From: a bacterium SCSIO 12827
Lineage (GTDB): Bacteria > Pseudomonadota > Alphaproteobacteria > Rhodospirillales > Casp-alpha2
Assembly (NCBI GenBank): GCA_024397995.1
Contig: CP073746.1
Span: forward strand, 1,178,001-1,242,000
Length of the DNA: 64,000 bases
Direction of reading: 5' to 3'
Both the position numbers and the translations under genes were made by a program. How positions within the stretch are numbered: position 1 is the stretch's first letter; every line of letters starts with the position of its first letter. The notes under the pieces are model-generated. The model saw only the letters and a list, made by a program, of their open reading frames with translations, had not been told where the DNA came from and made no database searches. Below are positions 52,012 to 61,341 of the stretch, piece by piece.

Positions 52012-53952
52012 ATGGCGCTGTTGCAGATTCACGAGCCGGGCGAAACCCCGGCCCCCCATGAAGGTGACGCCAATGTCGCCGTCGGCATTGACCTGGGCAC
52101 CACCAATTGCGTGACTGCCGTTGTCGTCGACGGCAAGGCGGAAGTGCTGCGTGACGAAGACGGACAAGCCCTGGTGCCTTCCGTCGTCGCCTATGCGCCT
52201 GACGGTTCCCCCATCGTCGGCGGGTTGGCGAAAAGTCTGATCGCCATGCGCCCGGACAGCGTCGTCAGCTCCATCAAACGCCTGATGGGCCGCGGCATCG
52301 GCGACATCAAGGCGGTGGCCGGCCATCTGCCGTTTCAGGTCGAACCGTCGGAAGACGGCACCGCCATGGTGCGCATCAACGTCGGCGGCCACAAATTGAC
52401 CCCGGTGGAGATTTCCGGACATATCCTTACGGCGCTGAAGGAACGGGCCGAAGGCGTGCTTGACCGCGAGGTGACCCGCGCCGTCATCACCGTGCCCGCC
52501 TATTTCGACGACGCGGCACGCACGGCGACCAAGGATGCGGCCCGGCTGGCAGGGCTCGAGGTTCTGCGCCTGGTCAACGAACCGACGGCGGCGGCGCTGG
52601 CCTATGGCCTGGATAAGGAGGCCGAAGGCCTTTACGCCGTTTACGATCTGGGCGGTGGTACTTTCGACATCTCGCTACTGCGCATGGAAAAGGGCGTGTT
52701 CCAGGTTCTGGCGACAAGCGGCGACGCGGCACTTGGCGGTGACGATTTCGACCACGCCATCGCCGAACATTTCCTCAAGGACTGGACCGGTGAAACGCCG
52801 GGTGCCGGCGCGGTCAAACAGGCCATCGCCATCGCCCGCCAGGTCAAGGAAGATCTGAGCGATGCGGAAAGCGGTTCCTGGGCGATGGAGATGGGAGACG
52901 AACAGCAATCGTTCTCCCTCGACCGCGCGGCCTTCGAGGAATTGATCGCACCCCTGGTTGCCCGTACGCTCAGCATCTGTGAGGACGTTCTGGACGACGC
53001 TGAGGTCACACCGGACGACGTCAAGGGCGTGGTCCTGGTCGGTGGCTCGACCCGCGTCCCCCTGGTCCGCCGCAAGGTCGCGGAATTGTTCGGCCGTGAA
53101 CCGCTGGCCGATATTGATCCGGACGAGGTTGTCGCCGTGGGTGCGGCATTGCAGGCCGAGGCCTTGACGGTGGGCTCGGACACCCTGCTGCTTGATGTCA
53201 CGCCCCTGTCCCTCGGGATCGAGACCATGGGCGGGCTGACGGAAAAGATCATCCCCCGCAATACGCCGATCCCCGTGGCCAAGGCGCAAGAGTTCACGAC
53301 CTATCAGGATGGCCAGACCGCCATGGCCGTGCATGTGGTTCAGGGCGAGCGGGAAATGGTCGACCAGAACCGGTCCCTGGCGCGCTTCACCTTGCGCGGC
53401 ATTCCGCCCATGGTCGCGGGTGCGGCGCGCATCCGCGTGACCTATGCGGTGGATGCCGACGGCTTGATGACCGTCAGTGCCCGCGAGGAAATCACCGGCA
53501 CGGAGCAGAGCATCGAGGTCAAGCCGTCCTATGGGCTGTCCGAGGACGAGATGTCGCAGATGCTTTACGACAGCATGAAGAATGCCAAGGAAGACATGAC
53601 GCAGCGTCTGATCGCCGAGGCACGGGTCGAGGCCGGCCGTGCCCTGGGCGCGGTCAAGGCCGCGATGGAGATCGACGGCGATCTGTTGGACGATGGCGAG
53701 CGCACGGAAATCACTGCACTTTTGGCGATGACGGAGGCGGCGATCGCCGGCGACGACCGTGACGCCATCAACGGCGCGGTCGAGAAATTGGAAGAAGGCA
53801 CGCGATCCTTCGCCGAAAAACGCATGGACCGCGGTATCCGCGCGGCCCTGCGCGGTGTCGAGGTCGACCGCCTGGATGAGGCCGCCCACGAACGGGACGA
53901 TGTCGTGCGCGATTACAACCATGCGCGCAAGTCCGCCGACGTCGGCGACTGA
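52012..53952 (+). CDS. hscA: Fe-S assembly chaperone HscA (Hsp70)
   Basis: A 646-residue specialised Hsp70 that uses ATP to release clusters from IscU. Nucleotide-binding signatures are [28 protein letters not shown] and [16 protein letters not shown]; the linker region reads [14 protein letters not shown]. The N-terminal stretch before GIDLGTT is about 23 residues, typical of HscA. It starts 3 bases after the hscB stop. The C-terminal substrate domain recognises the LPPVK motif seen in IscU here. Confidence 0.95.
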   Translation: MALLQIHEPGETPAPHEGDANVAVGIDLGTTNCVTAVVVDGKAEVLRDEDGQALVPSVVAYAPDGSPIVGGLAKSLIAMRPDSVVSSIKRLMGRGIGDIKAVAGHLPFQVEPSEDGTAMVRINVGGHKLTPVEISGHILTALKERAEGVLDREVTRAVITVPAYFDDAARTATKDAARLAGLEVLRLVNEPTAAALAYGLDKEAEGLYAVYDLGGGTFDISLLRMEKGVFQVLATSGDAALGGDDFDHAIAEHFLKDWTGETPGAGAVKQAIAIARQVKEDLSDAESGSWAMEMGDEQQSFSLDRAAFEELIAPLVARTLSICEDVLDDAEVTPDDVKGVVLVGGSTRVPLVRRKVAELFGREPLADIDPDEVVAVGAALQAEALTVGSDTLLLDVTPLSLGIETMGGLTEKIIPRNTPIPVAKAQEFTTYQDGQTAMAVHVVQGEREMVDQNRSLARFTLRGIPPMVAGAARIRVTYAVDADGLMTVSAREEITGTEQSIEVKPSYGLSEDEMSQMLYDSMKNAKEDMTQRLIAEARVEAGRALGAVKAAMEIDGDLLDDGERTEITALLAMTEAAIAGDDRDAINGAVEKLEEGTRSFAEKRMDRGIRAALRGVEVDRLDEAAHERDDVVRDYNHARKSADVGD

Positions 53953-53975
53953 CGGAACGAGGAACGAAAAAAATC

Positions 53976-54326
53976 ATGACAAAGATGTTCAAAATGACCT
54001 TCGTGCTGCCCGACGGCACGCCCAAGGAAGTCGACGCACCGGAAGGCCTGTCCGTCCTTGAGGTCGCGCACCGCAACGGTATCGACCTGGAAGGCGCCTG
54101 CGAAGGCTCGCTTGCCTGTTCGACTTGCCATGTGGTTGTCGATCCGGATTTTTACGCCAAGCTGGATGAGGCGAGCGAGAACGAAGAGGACATGCTCGAC
54201 CTTGCATTCGGGCTGACCCATACCTCGCGCCTCGGCTGCCAGATCGTCATGAGCGAGGACCTGGACGGCCTCAAGGTGACCTTGCCGAAGGCGACCCGCA
54301 ACATGATGGTCGACCGCAAGGTCTGA
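53976..54326 (+). CDS. fdx: Adrenodoxin-type [2Fe-2S] ferredoxin (Fdx)
   Basis: A 116-residue ferredoxin of the ISC type. The ligands are in [15 protein letters not shown] (C-x5-C-x2-C) and the fourth in [10 protein letters not shown]. The family feature [12 protein letters not shown], the acidic helix that contacts IscS/IscU partners, is present. It supplies electrons for persulfide reduction or cluster coupling. It follows hscA by 23 bases. Confidence 0.95.
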   Translation: MTKMFKMTFVLPDGTPKEVDAPEGLSVLEVAHRNGIDLEGACEGSLACSTCHVVVDPDFYAKLDEASENEEDMLDLAFGLTHTSRLGCQIVMSEDLDGLKVTLPKATRNMMVDRKV

Positions 54327-54347
54327 CCCGGATTAAGGGAGGTTCCG

Positions 54348-54548
54348 ATGGGACTGCGCTGGACCGACACCATCGACATCGCCATCGAGCTGGAAGAGGC
54401 CCATCCCGACGCGGATGTGGTCAACCTGCGATTCACGGACCTGTGGAAATGGGTCCAGGAACTGCCTGGCTTCGACGACGACCCACAGAAATCCAACGAA
54501 AAGGTTCTGGAGGCCATTCAGATGGCCTGGCTTGACGAGCGGGATTGA
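54348..54548 (+). CDS. iscX: Fe-S assembly accessory protein IscX
   Basis: A 66-residue acidic protein that binds IscS and modulates cluster assembly, possibly as an iron-sensing adaptor. LRWTDTIDIAIELEEAHPD and FTDLWKWVQELPGFDDDPQK are the family signature, and the C-terminal LEAIQMAWLDE is as expected. A GGGAGG ribosome site precedes the ATG. It closes the isc operon and ends 3 bases from the convergent kinase gene. Confidence 0.95.
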   Translation: MGLRWTDTIDIAIELEEAHPDADVVNLRFTDLWKWVQELPGFDDDPQKSNEKVLEAIQMAWLDERD

Positions 54549-54551
54549 CCG

Positions 54552-56204
54552 TCAGCCGCTTTCCATGACCCGAAGCCGCGCCGCTGGGAAGCGGACGGTG
54601 ACCGCCGTGCCTTTGCCGGGTTTGCTGTCCAGTTCCAACGTACCGTCGTGCATTTCCGCCAGGTTCTTGACCAGCGGCAACCCCAGGCCGACACCCTTGA
54701 AACGCCGTGCAAGGGGGCCTTCGGCCTGGCCGAAGGGGCTGAGGACTTTTTCCCAATCCTTTTCGGCGATGCCGATGCCGGTATCAGAGACACGGATCAG
54801 CAGGCCGCCTTCGGCGGTTTTTTCAAGGTCGACCCGCACGGTGCCGTTGTCGGGCGTGAATTTGATCGCGTTCGACATCAGGTTGATGACGATCTGACGC
54901 AACCGCCGCTCGTCTCCCATGAACGGAGGCATTGTTGCCAAGTGGGCTTCCAAGGTGATGTTTGCCTGTTTGGCCTCTTCCTCCATCAAGATGACGCAGG
55001 CCTCGACCGCAGCGCCGATGTCGAATACTTCCTCCTGAAACTGAATCTCTCCGGCCTCGATCAGGGAAATGTCCAATACGTCACTGATGAGTTCCAGCAG
55101 GTGACGTCCCGAGTGTTTGATGTTGGCGATATATTCGGCATATTTCTCGTTGCCCAGGGGGCCGAGGGTGCCCATGCCGATGAGTTCCGAATATCCGATG
55201 ATCGAATTCAGCGGCGTACGGAATTCATGGCTCATGTTGGCGAGGAATTCGGTCTTGGCGCGGTTGGCGCGTTCGGCTGCTTCCTTGGCTTGGGCTAGGT
55301 CCCGTTCCGCGCGCCATTGCTTGGTGATGTTGCGCCCCGTGCCGCGATAGCCCATGAAGGCACCGTCCTTGTCGTAGACGGGCTTGCCGCTGATGGACAG
55401 ATAGTTGATTTCTCCGTCGGGACGGACGCGGGAATGGATGAAATCGCGGAACGAACGATGTGCCTCCAGGTCGGCGATATGGCTTTTCCAGGGTTCTTCG
55501 TCCGGATTGTCCCACAGGGATTCCCGGCGCGACCGGCCCAATAGCTGTTCCGGACGCACGCCCGATGCCCAGTAGAAGCGGTCGGAGAAATAGGAGAAGC
55601 GCAGATTCTCGTCCATTTCCCACAGCCAGTCCTGGGAGGCTTCGGCGAAATCACGGAACCGTTCCTCGTTCTCACGCAGGGCCGTGGTGACGGCGATCCA
55701 TTCGCTGACGTCGCGGCGGATGGTCAGGATACCGCCGTCCTGCAGGCGGTATTCCATGAGTTCGTACCAGATGCCGTTGGCGAACCGGTGTGCCGGCAGG
55801 CCCATGGCATTACGGTGACGGTCCAGGCGGATGCGGATGAATTCCTCCTCGCGGCCGACTGCCTGGTCGATCAGGCCGCGGTCCGTATGGGCGCGGACAA
55901 GGTCTTCGAACACGGCACCCGGGACATAGATCGCCTTCAGGTCTTCGGGTAGGTATCGCAGGTAGGCCTTGTTGACGAAAACCAGGCGGTCCTCGGCATC
56001 GTAGACCACGACACCGTCATCGACCCGTTCCAGGGCGCCGATCAGGGCGGGGGCGGTCTGCGCGGCAGGGCCCCTCGCGGTCGGCAACGGGATGTTTTGC
56101 GAACGGGCATGGGCGCGCAGCTGCGCAAGCTCGGCCTCCAGAGCCTCGACCCTGGCGATCAATGCGCTTTCCGTTAGGCTTCGCGGCTCTTTCTTCCCCG
56201 GCAT
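54552..56204 (-). CDS. Cytosolic PAS-PAS sensor histidine kinase
   Basis: A 550-residue kinase without membrane segments. An N-terminal coiled coil ([20 protein letters not shown]) is followed by a PAS domain (about 55-170, [20 protein letters not shown]) and a second PAS/PAC (about 180-305, ending [13 protein letters not shown]). The HisKA helix carries the phospho-His in [15 protein letters not shown]. The ATPase has an N box in [15 protein letters not shown], a G1 box [13 protein letters not shown] and a G2 box [16 protein letters not shown]. No receiver domain or partner regulator is adjacent. Its architecture is like the PdhS/DivJ-type kinases of alphaproteobacteria, but the signal is unknown. 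Confidence 0.9.
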   Translation of the reverse strand: MPGKKEPRSLTESALIARVEALEAELAQLRAHARSQNIPLPTARGPAAQTAPALIGALERVDDGVVVYDAEDRLVFVNKAYLRYLPEDLKAIYVPGAVFEDLVRAHTDRGLIDQAVGREEEFIRIRLDRHRNAMGLPAHRFANGIWYELMEYRLQDGGILTIRRDVSEWIAVTTALRENEERFRDFAEASQDWLWEMDENLRFSYFSDRFYWASGVRPEQLLGRSRRESLWDNPDEEPWKSHIADLEAHRSFRDFIHSRVRPDGEINYLSISGKPVYDKDGAFMGYRGTGRNITKQWRAERDLAQAKEAAERANRAKTEFLANMSHEFRTPLNSIIGYSELIGMGTLGPLGNEKYAEYIANIKHSGRHLLELISDVLDISLIEAGEIQFQEEVFDIGAAVEACVILMEEEAKQANITLEAHLATMPPFMGDERRLRQIVINLMSNAIKFTPDNGTVRVDLEKTAEGGLLIRVSDTGIGIAEKDWEKVLSPFGQAEGPLARRFKGVGLGLPLVKNLAEMHDGTLELDSKPGKGTAVTVRFPAARLRVMESG

Positions 56205-56312
56205 CCCGGCCTCTTAGACCTGCTTAGGGCGAAATTCGTGTGTAACCTATTTGCAGACCGAATGACATAGACCGATAGTGCAGGTCGACGTTCCAGTTGA
56301 TGAGGGGGTTTC

Positions 56313-57080
56313 ATGTCGCTAAGCGAGACCATGTTGTTAAACACGTCCATTCCGCTGCTGGATGCCCTGGCGCTTGCCTGGTTTTTCGCCGGGGCGATGC
56401 TTTATACAATGCTTGCCGACCAGATTGCCTGGGGCAAGCGGCCGATGGCGGTCGTGCTGCACGATTATCGCCTGCGCTGGATGGAACGCATGCTGGAGCG
56501 CGACAACCGCATGGCCGACGTGCAGATCGTCAATTCCTACATCCGATCGGGTAGTCTGTTCATTTCCACCACGTTGCTGGTATTGGCCGGGATCGTGGCC
56601 TTGTTGGGCCAGATCGAGGATCTGCGGGTCATCATCCATGACGTGTCCATGGCCCAGCCGGCATCCCGGCGGCTGATGGAATTCCGCGTGTTCATCCTGG
56701 TGCTGGTGTTCGTTTATGCCTTCTTCAAGTTCGCTTGGTGTCTGCGCCAGTTCAATTACACCCTGGTGATGATCGGGGCGGCCCCCCAAGCGGGACAATG
56801 CGATGCCGCGATCACGGCCCAGTTCCCGCCCCGCGCGGCGACGATCCTGTCGCGCGCCCAGGACAACTTCAATCGGGGCCTCCGATCTTATTATTTCGCC
56901 TTGGCGCTGCTGCCCTGGTTCATTCATCCGCTGATGCTGTTCGGCACGACGGTCTGGGTTCTGCTGGTGCTTTATCGCCGGGATTTCCGCTCCGTCACGT
57001 TGAAGACCCTCGATGAACTGGGCGCTGCTGACGAGGCGGCGGCGGACACCAGGGGCGCGCGCACGCCGCCGGTGGCATAG
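56313..57080 (+). CDS. DUF599 family membrane protein
   Basis: A 255-residue inner-membrane protein with about four hydrophobic segments. Recognisable parts are the start helix PLLDALALAWFFAGAML, the soluble stretch LRWMERMLERDNRMADVQIV, SGSLFISTTLLVLAGIVAL and FAWCLRQFNYTLVMIGAAP. This order is that of the DUF599 family, whose function is not established. It begins with a GGGGG site and lies 53 bases before mnmA. Confidence 0.82.
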   Translation: MSLSETMLLNTSIPLLDALALAWFFAGAMLYTMLADQIAWGKRPMAVVLHDYRLRWMERMLERDNRMADVQIVNSYIRSGSLFISTTLLVLAGIVALLGQIEDLRVIIHDVSMAQPASRRLMEFRVFILVLVFVYAFFKFAWCLRQFNYTLVMIGAAPQAGQCDAAITAQFPPRAATILSRAQDNFNRGLRSYYFALALLPWFIHPLMLFGTTVWVLLVLYRRDFRSVTLKTLDELGAADEAAADTRGARTPPVA

Positions 57081-57133
57081 ATGCTTTGTGCGGGTGCCTT
57101 GTTTCCCCCGGCGAAAGCCCTATATTCCGCCCC

Positions 57134-58249
57134 ATGAGTACTCCCGTGATCGATCTGGCCTTGGGTAAAAACCCTAAGGACACCCGCGTCGTCGTCGCCA
57201 TGTCCGGCGGTGTCGATAGTTCGACCGCGGCCGCGCTCGTGCGGGAAGCGGGCTACGACGTGGTCGGCATGACCATGCAGTTGTACGACCAGGGTGAACC
57301 AAGCCCGGGACAGAAGACCTGCTGTGCCGGCAAGGACATCTTCGACGCGCGCCGCGTCGCCGACCAACTGGGTTTTCCCCATTACGTCCTGAACTACGAA
57401 AGCCGGTTCAAGGACCAAGTCATGGACGATTTCGCCGACACCTATCTGCGCGGCGAAACGCCCATTCCCTGCGTGCGCTGCAATCAGACGGTGAAGTTCA
57501 AGGACATGCTGGGCCAGGCCCGCGAACTGGGCGCCGACGCCCTGGTGACCGGCCATTACGTGCGCCGCGTGCAGGGAGAGGCGGGGTCCGAGCTGCACCG
57601 CGCCGCCGATGCCTCCAAGGACCAGAGCTACTTCCTGTTCGCCACCACGGGCGCGCAGTTGGATTTTCTGCGCTTTCCGCTGGGCGGCATGGACAAGGCG
57701 GAAACCCGCGCCCATGCGACACGCCTGGGGCTGGCGGTTGCGGATAAGCCGGAAAGCATGGACATCTGTTTCGTGCCCGACGGTAATTATGCCCGCATCG
57801 TTGAACGCCTGCGCCCGGAAGCCCATGACCCCGGCGACATCGTCGATCAGACGGGCAAGGTGCTGGGCCGCCACGACGGCATCATCCACTTCACGGTCGG
57901 CCAGCGAAAAGGCATCGGCATCGGCGGGATGGGCGATCCGCTTTATGTGCTTCGGCTGGAACCCGAAACCCGGCGCGTCGTCGTCGGGCCCAAGGCCGCC
58001 TTGGGCCGGGAAAGCCTGAACGTGCACGAGGTCAATTGGCTGGGCGACGGTCCCTTGCGGGCCAAGGTGCATCGGGTCGAGGTCAAGATCAGATCGATGT
58101 TCAAACCCGTGGCTGCCACCCTGTTCGGCACCGGCGACGATACGGCCGCCGTCACTTTCGATGAACCGCAGAACGGTGTGGCGCCCGGCCAAGCCTGCGT
58201 GTTCTATCAGGGCGACCGTGTGCTTGGCGGTGGCTGGATCGCGCGCTAG
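57134..58249 (+). CDS. mnmA: tRNA-specific 2-thiouridylase MnmA
   Basis: A 371-residue enzyme that thiolates U34 of tRNA-Lys/Glu/Gln using sulfur relayed from IscS. The PP-loop is VVVAMSGGVDSSTAAAL. The two working cysteines are in ETPIPCVRCNQTVKFKD and SMDICFVPDGNYA. Other family motifs are MTMQLYDQG, GHYVRR and KDQSYFLF. ATG 57134 is chosen as the conserved N-terminus; the window's isc operon could supply the sulfur. Confidence 0.95.
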   Translation: MSTPVIDLALGKNPKDTRVVVAMSGGVDSSTAAALVREAGYDVVGMTMQLYDQGEPSPGQKTCCAGKDIFDARRVADQLGFPHYVLNYESRFKDQVMDDFADTYLRGETPIPCVRCNQTVKFKDMLGQARELGADALVTGHYVRRVQGEAGSELHRAADASKDQSYFLFATTGAQLDFLRFPLGGMDKAETRAHATRLGLAVADKPESMDICFVPDGNYARIVERLRPEAHDPGDIVDQTGKVLGRHDGIIHFTVGQRKGIGIGGMGDPLYVLRLEPETRRVVVGPKAALGRESLNVHEVNWLGDGPLRAKVHRVEVKIRSMFKPVAATLFGTGDDTAAVTFDEPQNGVAPGQACVFYQGDRVLGGGWIAR

Positions 58250-58259
58250 GCGGCACCGC

Positions 58260-59000
58260 TCAGCCCGGCCAGACGATGGCCACGATCATGGAAACTCCGG
58301 AAAACATCAGCAGCGCCAGGACGACCTGATTGAACGAGCTGTCGCCGAGGCGGCCGTAGATTTTGCGCCCGATCCAGGAACCGGCGACCGTGGCGGGGAA
58401 GGCGATCAGGGCCACCCGCCCGACTTCCAGCGTCATGAATCCGCCGATTGCCTGGGTGACCACGGCAAGCAGCAGGATCGCCGTGTTGTAGCCTTGGAAC
58501 ACGCCCCGTTTTTCGTCCTTGGACCAGCCGCCCAGGGTCGCCCAGATGGTCGGCAGTGGCCCGGACAGGCCCGTCAGGCCGCCCAACACCCCACCGCCCA
58601 GGCCGACGATGGCATTGGCCAGCTTGCCGCCCCAGGCAAGCTTGGGCGCGGATCGCTGCGCCAGGGTGAAGGCGCAATAGAGCACCAGGAAGATCGCGAA
58701 GAACAGCTTGAAGCCGTCGACCGAAACCATCGGCAGGATCATCGTGCCGAGCGGCACGCCGACCACGCCACCGACGATAAACGGCAGAACGCGCGGCCAG
58801 GAAATGGCATGCCAGATCGCTGGCAGGGTGAAGAATTGGGAGATCAGCGAACAGATGACAACCAGAGGAGCGGCGACCGCCGGCTCGATCACCGTCAGCC
58901 AGACCGCCAGCGCCGTCAAACCGGTCCCGAACCCGGTTAGCCCCGATACGAAGCCGCCCGCAAGCGCGCCGGCCAGGATGGTGATTTCCAACAAGCCCAT
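58260..59000 (-). CDS. TauE/SafE-family membrane transporter
   Basis: A 246-residue polytopic protein with seven to eight hydrophobic segments. GGFVSGLTGFGTGLTALAVW at the N-terminus and GGGVLGGLTGLSGPLPTIWA at the start of the second half are the paired glycine-rich motifs of the TauE/SafE family. Members export sulfite, sulfoacetate or other anions. No sulfonate-degrading genes are next to it, so the substrate is open. It is convergent to mnmA. Confidence 0.88.
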   Translation of the reverse strand: MGLLEITILAGALAGGFVSGLTGFGTGLTALAVWLTVIEPAVAAPLVVICSLISQFFTLPAIWHAISWPRVLPFIVGGVVGVPLGTMILPMVSVDGFKLFFAIFLVLYCAFTLAQRSAPKLAWGGKLANAIVGLGGGVLGGLTGLSGPLPTIWATLGGWSKDEKRGVFQGYNTAILLLAVVTQAIGGFMTLEVGRVALIAFPATVAGSWIGRKIYGRLGDSSFNQVVLALLMFSGVSMIVAIVWPG

Positions 59001-59138
59001 TAGTGTTCCTTCGTCTGGGGGGGGGGAGCCCGAACGCTATGAGGGAACGGGGGGAAAGGCTAGGGCCATTGGTTCGCTTTCCGCCGTACCATTCACGCTT
59101 TGCGCTGCCGTCAGTCCCACAGCCATTTGAGGCAGGGA

Positions 59139-61313
59139 TCAGCGGGAAAAATCAAACGTGAGCATACGGGGAGGGCTGTCGCCGGCAGGGCTTTTCAAAA
59201 ATACCTTCAGGTTATGCCGGCCGGGGGGCAAGTCGCGCAGGGTGATATAGCGATGAGCGGCGGTCTCCAACCAGCCCAAGGGTGTTTCCCGCCAATCGTC
59301 GTCGTTCAACTTCCAATGGATGACTGTCTCGTGCCCCATGGCGTTGGCGCGGATCTGAATGGTGGCCTTATCAGACGTAGTCGTTTGAAGGCGGACATCG
59401 TGAAGAAGCGGCGTATCGTCGGCGGGAATGGAAATGCTACCCATCTCGCCTTGTTCCACCTTGTTCCGACTGCGGCATGTCACCCGATAGTATACGGTCG
59501 ACCCGGGGTGCAGCCCTGCGATTTCCTCGCTGACAGATACCGGAACCGTGCTGGGCGGCGGGACATAATCCGCCGCGAACAGCTCAACGGCCTCCAACCC
59601 GAGGCCGTCGGTGGTGGCTCCCTCCAGAAATTCGAGAAAGAACGCCTCACAGGGACCGACGCCGGGAAGGCGGATAACAAGCTGACGCAGACCGGTAAGG
59701 GGATCGTTGTCGCAGGGCAAATCGATTTCCCATGAATGGGTTTGTCCATCCGCCGTTGTGACGCCGATCCGACATTTCCGCGTGGGCCAGACCACATCCT
59801 GATGCAGCACCAGGGTGCTGATGCTCCAGGGTTTGGCCAGGCGCCAGTGAAACACCAGCGGCTTGGTCACGGGGCCTTTGTGGAACCATCCGCCGTCGGG
59901 GTCGCCGCGCCGGCCGTTCGTGAGATTTGCAGGGTCGCATACAGCGGCGTCGGGGCTTTCGATCAGCGTAGTGCCGCTGTCCGGATGTAGGATGCTGTTG
60001 TCTCGGTATTTCAGAATAGCTTGCTTGATGCTTATACGGCCGGTCGGGGTGTCCCGCCAGTCGCCGAACGGTGCCATAAAGACGAAATTGCCGACATGCC
60101 GGGACAGGACTTCATCGAGCGAGCCGTGCTGATAGCGTTCGAAATTGGCCTGCTCCTGCGGGTTGTTGCCGAATGCGGTCCATGCTGCCGGGTCGGACGA
60201 TAGGCGGAAGGTGACCTGGATGTCATCGCTGCCGCCCCCGGCCCCCAAGTCCACAGGTTGGGCAGTTAGCATCCAATAGACGGAGGTGTTCCCCAGCCCG
60301 AGGCAGTGCAGGAAATCTTTGGCATCGAAATTTTCGGTCTTGAGACTGAGTAACAGTTCAGCGTCACGCAGATCCGACGATTCATAGGGATGGATTTCTT
60401 GGTTGCCGTCGATCTGGCAGCTGTTCGGGTGTAGCCCGAAGACCAGTTCCATGAAGCCAAGCCCGGATATGTGATTGGGATCTTTGCCGAACGGCCAATC
60501 CAGGACATATGCTTCCGTATCCGGTGCCCAGAACAGGCGCCCGGCATAGAGCGAATAGACTGCAGGTGTCCAGTGGGGGGAGGTTACGAATTCGGCATTC
60601 AATTTTCCGGGCACGGGTCGCCACGGGGTTGAGAACGTCAAACCGTCTGGCGAATTCCCATATTCGAAACGGTATTCAGCACCGTCTTCTGATGACGCCA
60701 CTGTCCCCGATGCCGTGATGCGGGATGTGCCGATCTCGGACGCACCGAGAATTCCCCTCGCTGTGGCATTCTCGTGCGCGGGTTCGACGACTGACACGTT
60801 CCCCTGATTCAACCGCCGCCGGGAGATGTCTGCGATACACGACCGGTGCCGGGCCCGGTGCGCGTCAGCTTCTTCCGATGATAGAAACAGGGATGGATGG
60901 CCGCCGGCCTGCCAGCTCAAGTGATGGCCATCAGCGATACAGCGCTGTGCTGCGCGGATTGTTTCGCGCAGATGCTCCAGGTCGCGCGTAAATAGATATC
61001 CCCAGCATAGCCGCCCCCAGGCGGGCGCCCGGTCCGGGAAGCGGGCACAGAGAAATTCATAATGCGGAATGCACTCGGCATAACGCTTTTGTTGGTAGAA
61101 CAGTTCGGCAAGGTGGTCGTGTGCGGCTTCGTGTTCGGGCTGATCCTTCAGCAGGATCAGCAGCAGAGCCTCCGAAACGTCGTGGAGCCCCAAGGGTAAG
61201 GCGCCGGCCACAAGGTTCTCAAGGGATAGAGATGGGTTGGCATCAAGAAACTCCCGGACCACTTCGTCCGCATTTCCGTTTCGAATGCCTTGGATTAATG
61301 CATCGGTATCCAT
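59139..61313 (-). CDS. Orphan modular protein with TPR-like N-terminus and beta-sandwich domains
   Basis: A 724-residue protein I do not recognise. Residues 1 to about 140 are helical and TPR-like (AAHDHLAELFYQQKRYAECI, APAWGRLCWGYLF). The remainder is beta-rich. A middle region contains EYRFEYGNSPDGLTF and LYAGRLFWAPDTEAYV. Near residues 440-620 lies a discoidin/F5-8-like domain hint, with VCDPANLTNGRRGDPDGGW, KPLVFHWRLAKPWSISTLVL and GPCEAFFLEFLEGATTDG. Two fibronectin-III-like modules end the protein (GLHPGSTVYYRVTCRS, ATIQIRANAMGHETVIHWKL). There is no signal peptide. ATG 61313 is chosen for the GGAAGG just upstream. It looks visibly less GC-rich than its neighbours and starts 28 bases after the ABC transporter gene ends. 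Confidence 0.7.
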   Translation of the reverse strand: MDTDALIQGIRNGNADEVVREFLDANPSLSLENLVAGALPLGLHDVSEALLLILLKDQPEHEAAHDHLAELFYQQKRYAECIPHYEFLCARFPDRAPAWGRLCWGYLFTRDLEHLRETIRAAQRCIADGHHLSWQAGGHPSLFLSSEEADAHRARHRSCIADISRRRLNQGNVSVVEPAHENATARGILGASEIGTSRITASGTVASSEDGAEYRFEYGNSPDGLTFSTPWRPVPGKLNAEFVTSPHWTPAVYSLYAGRLFWAPDTEAYVLDWPFGKDPNHISGLGFMELVFGLHPNSCQIDGNQEIHPYESSDLRDAELLLSLKTENFDAKDFLHCLGLGNTSVYWMLTAQPVDLGAGGGSDDIQVTFRLSSDPAAWTAFGNNPQEQANFERYQHGSLDEVLSRHVGNFVFMAPFGDWRDTPTGRISIKQAILKYRDNSILHPDSGTTLIESPDAAVCDPANLTNGRRGDPDGGWFHKGPVTKPLVFHWRLAKPWSISTLVLHQDVVWPTRKCRIGVTTADGQTHSWEIDLPCDNDPLTGLRQLVIRLPGVGPCEAFFLEFLEGATTDGLGLEAVELFAADYVPPPSTVPVSVSEEIAGLHPGSTVYYRVTCRSRNKVEQGEMGSISIPADDTPLLHDVRLQTTTSDKATIQIRANAMGHETVIHWKLNDDDWRETPLGWLETAAHRYITLRDLPPGRHNLKVFLKSPAGDSPPRMLTFDFSR

Positions 61314-61341
61314 GTGCCTTCCGCGCTTTTTTCGTCCTCTT

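Noticed and set aside
59015-59040. Run of about ten G residues upstream of the TauE gene as a functional element
   Set aside because: A single homopolymer tract could be a phase-variable site or a sequencing artefact; no further structure supports a call.
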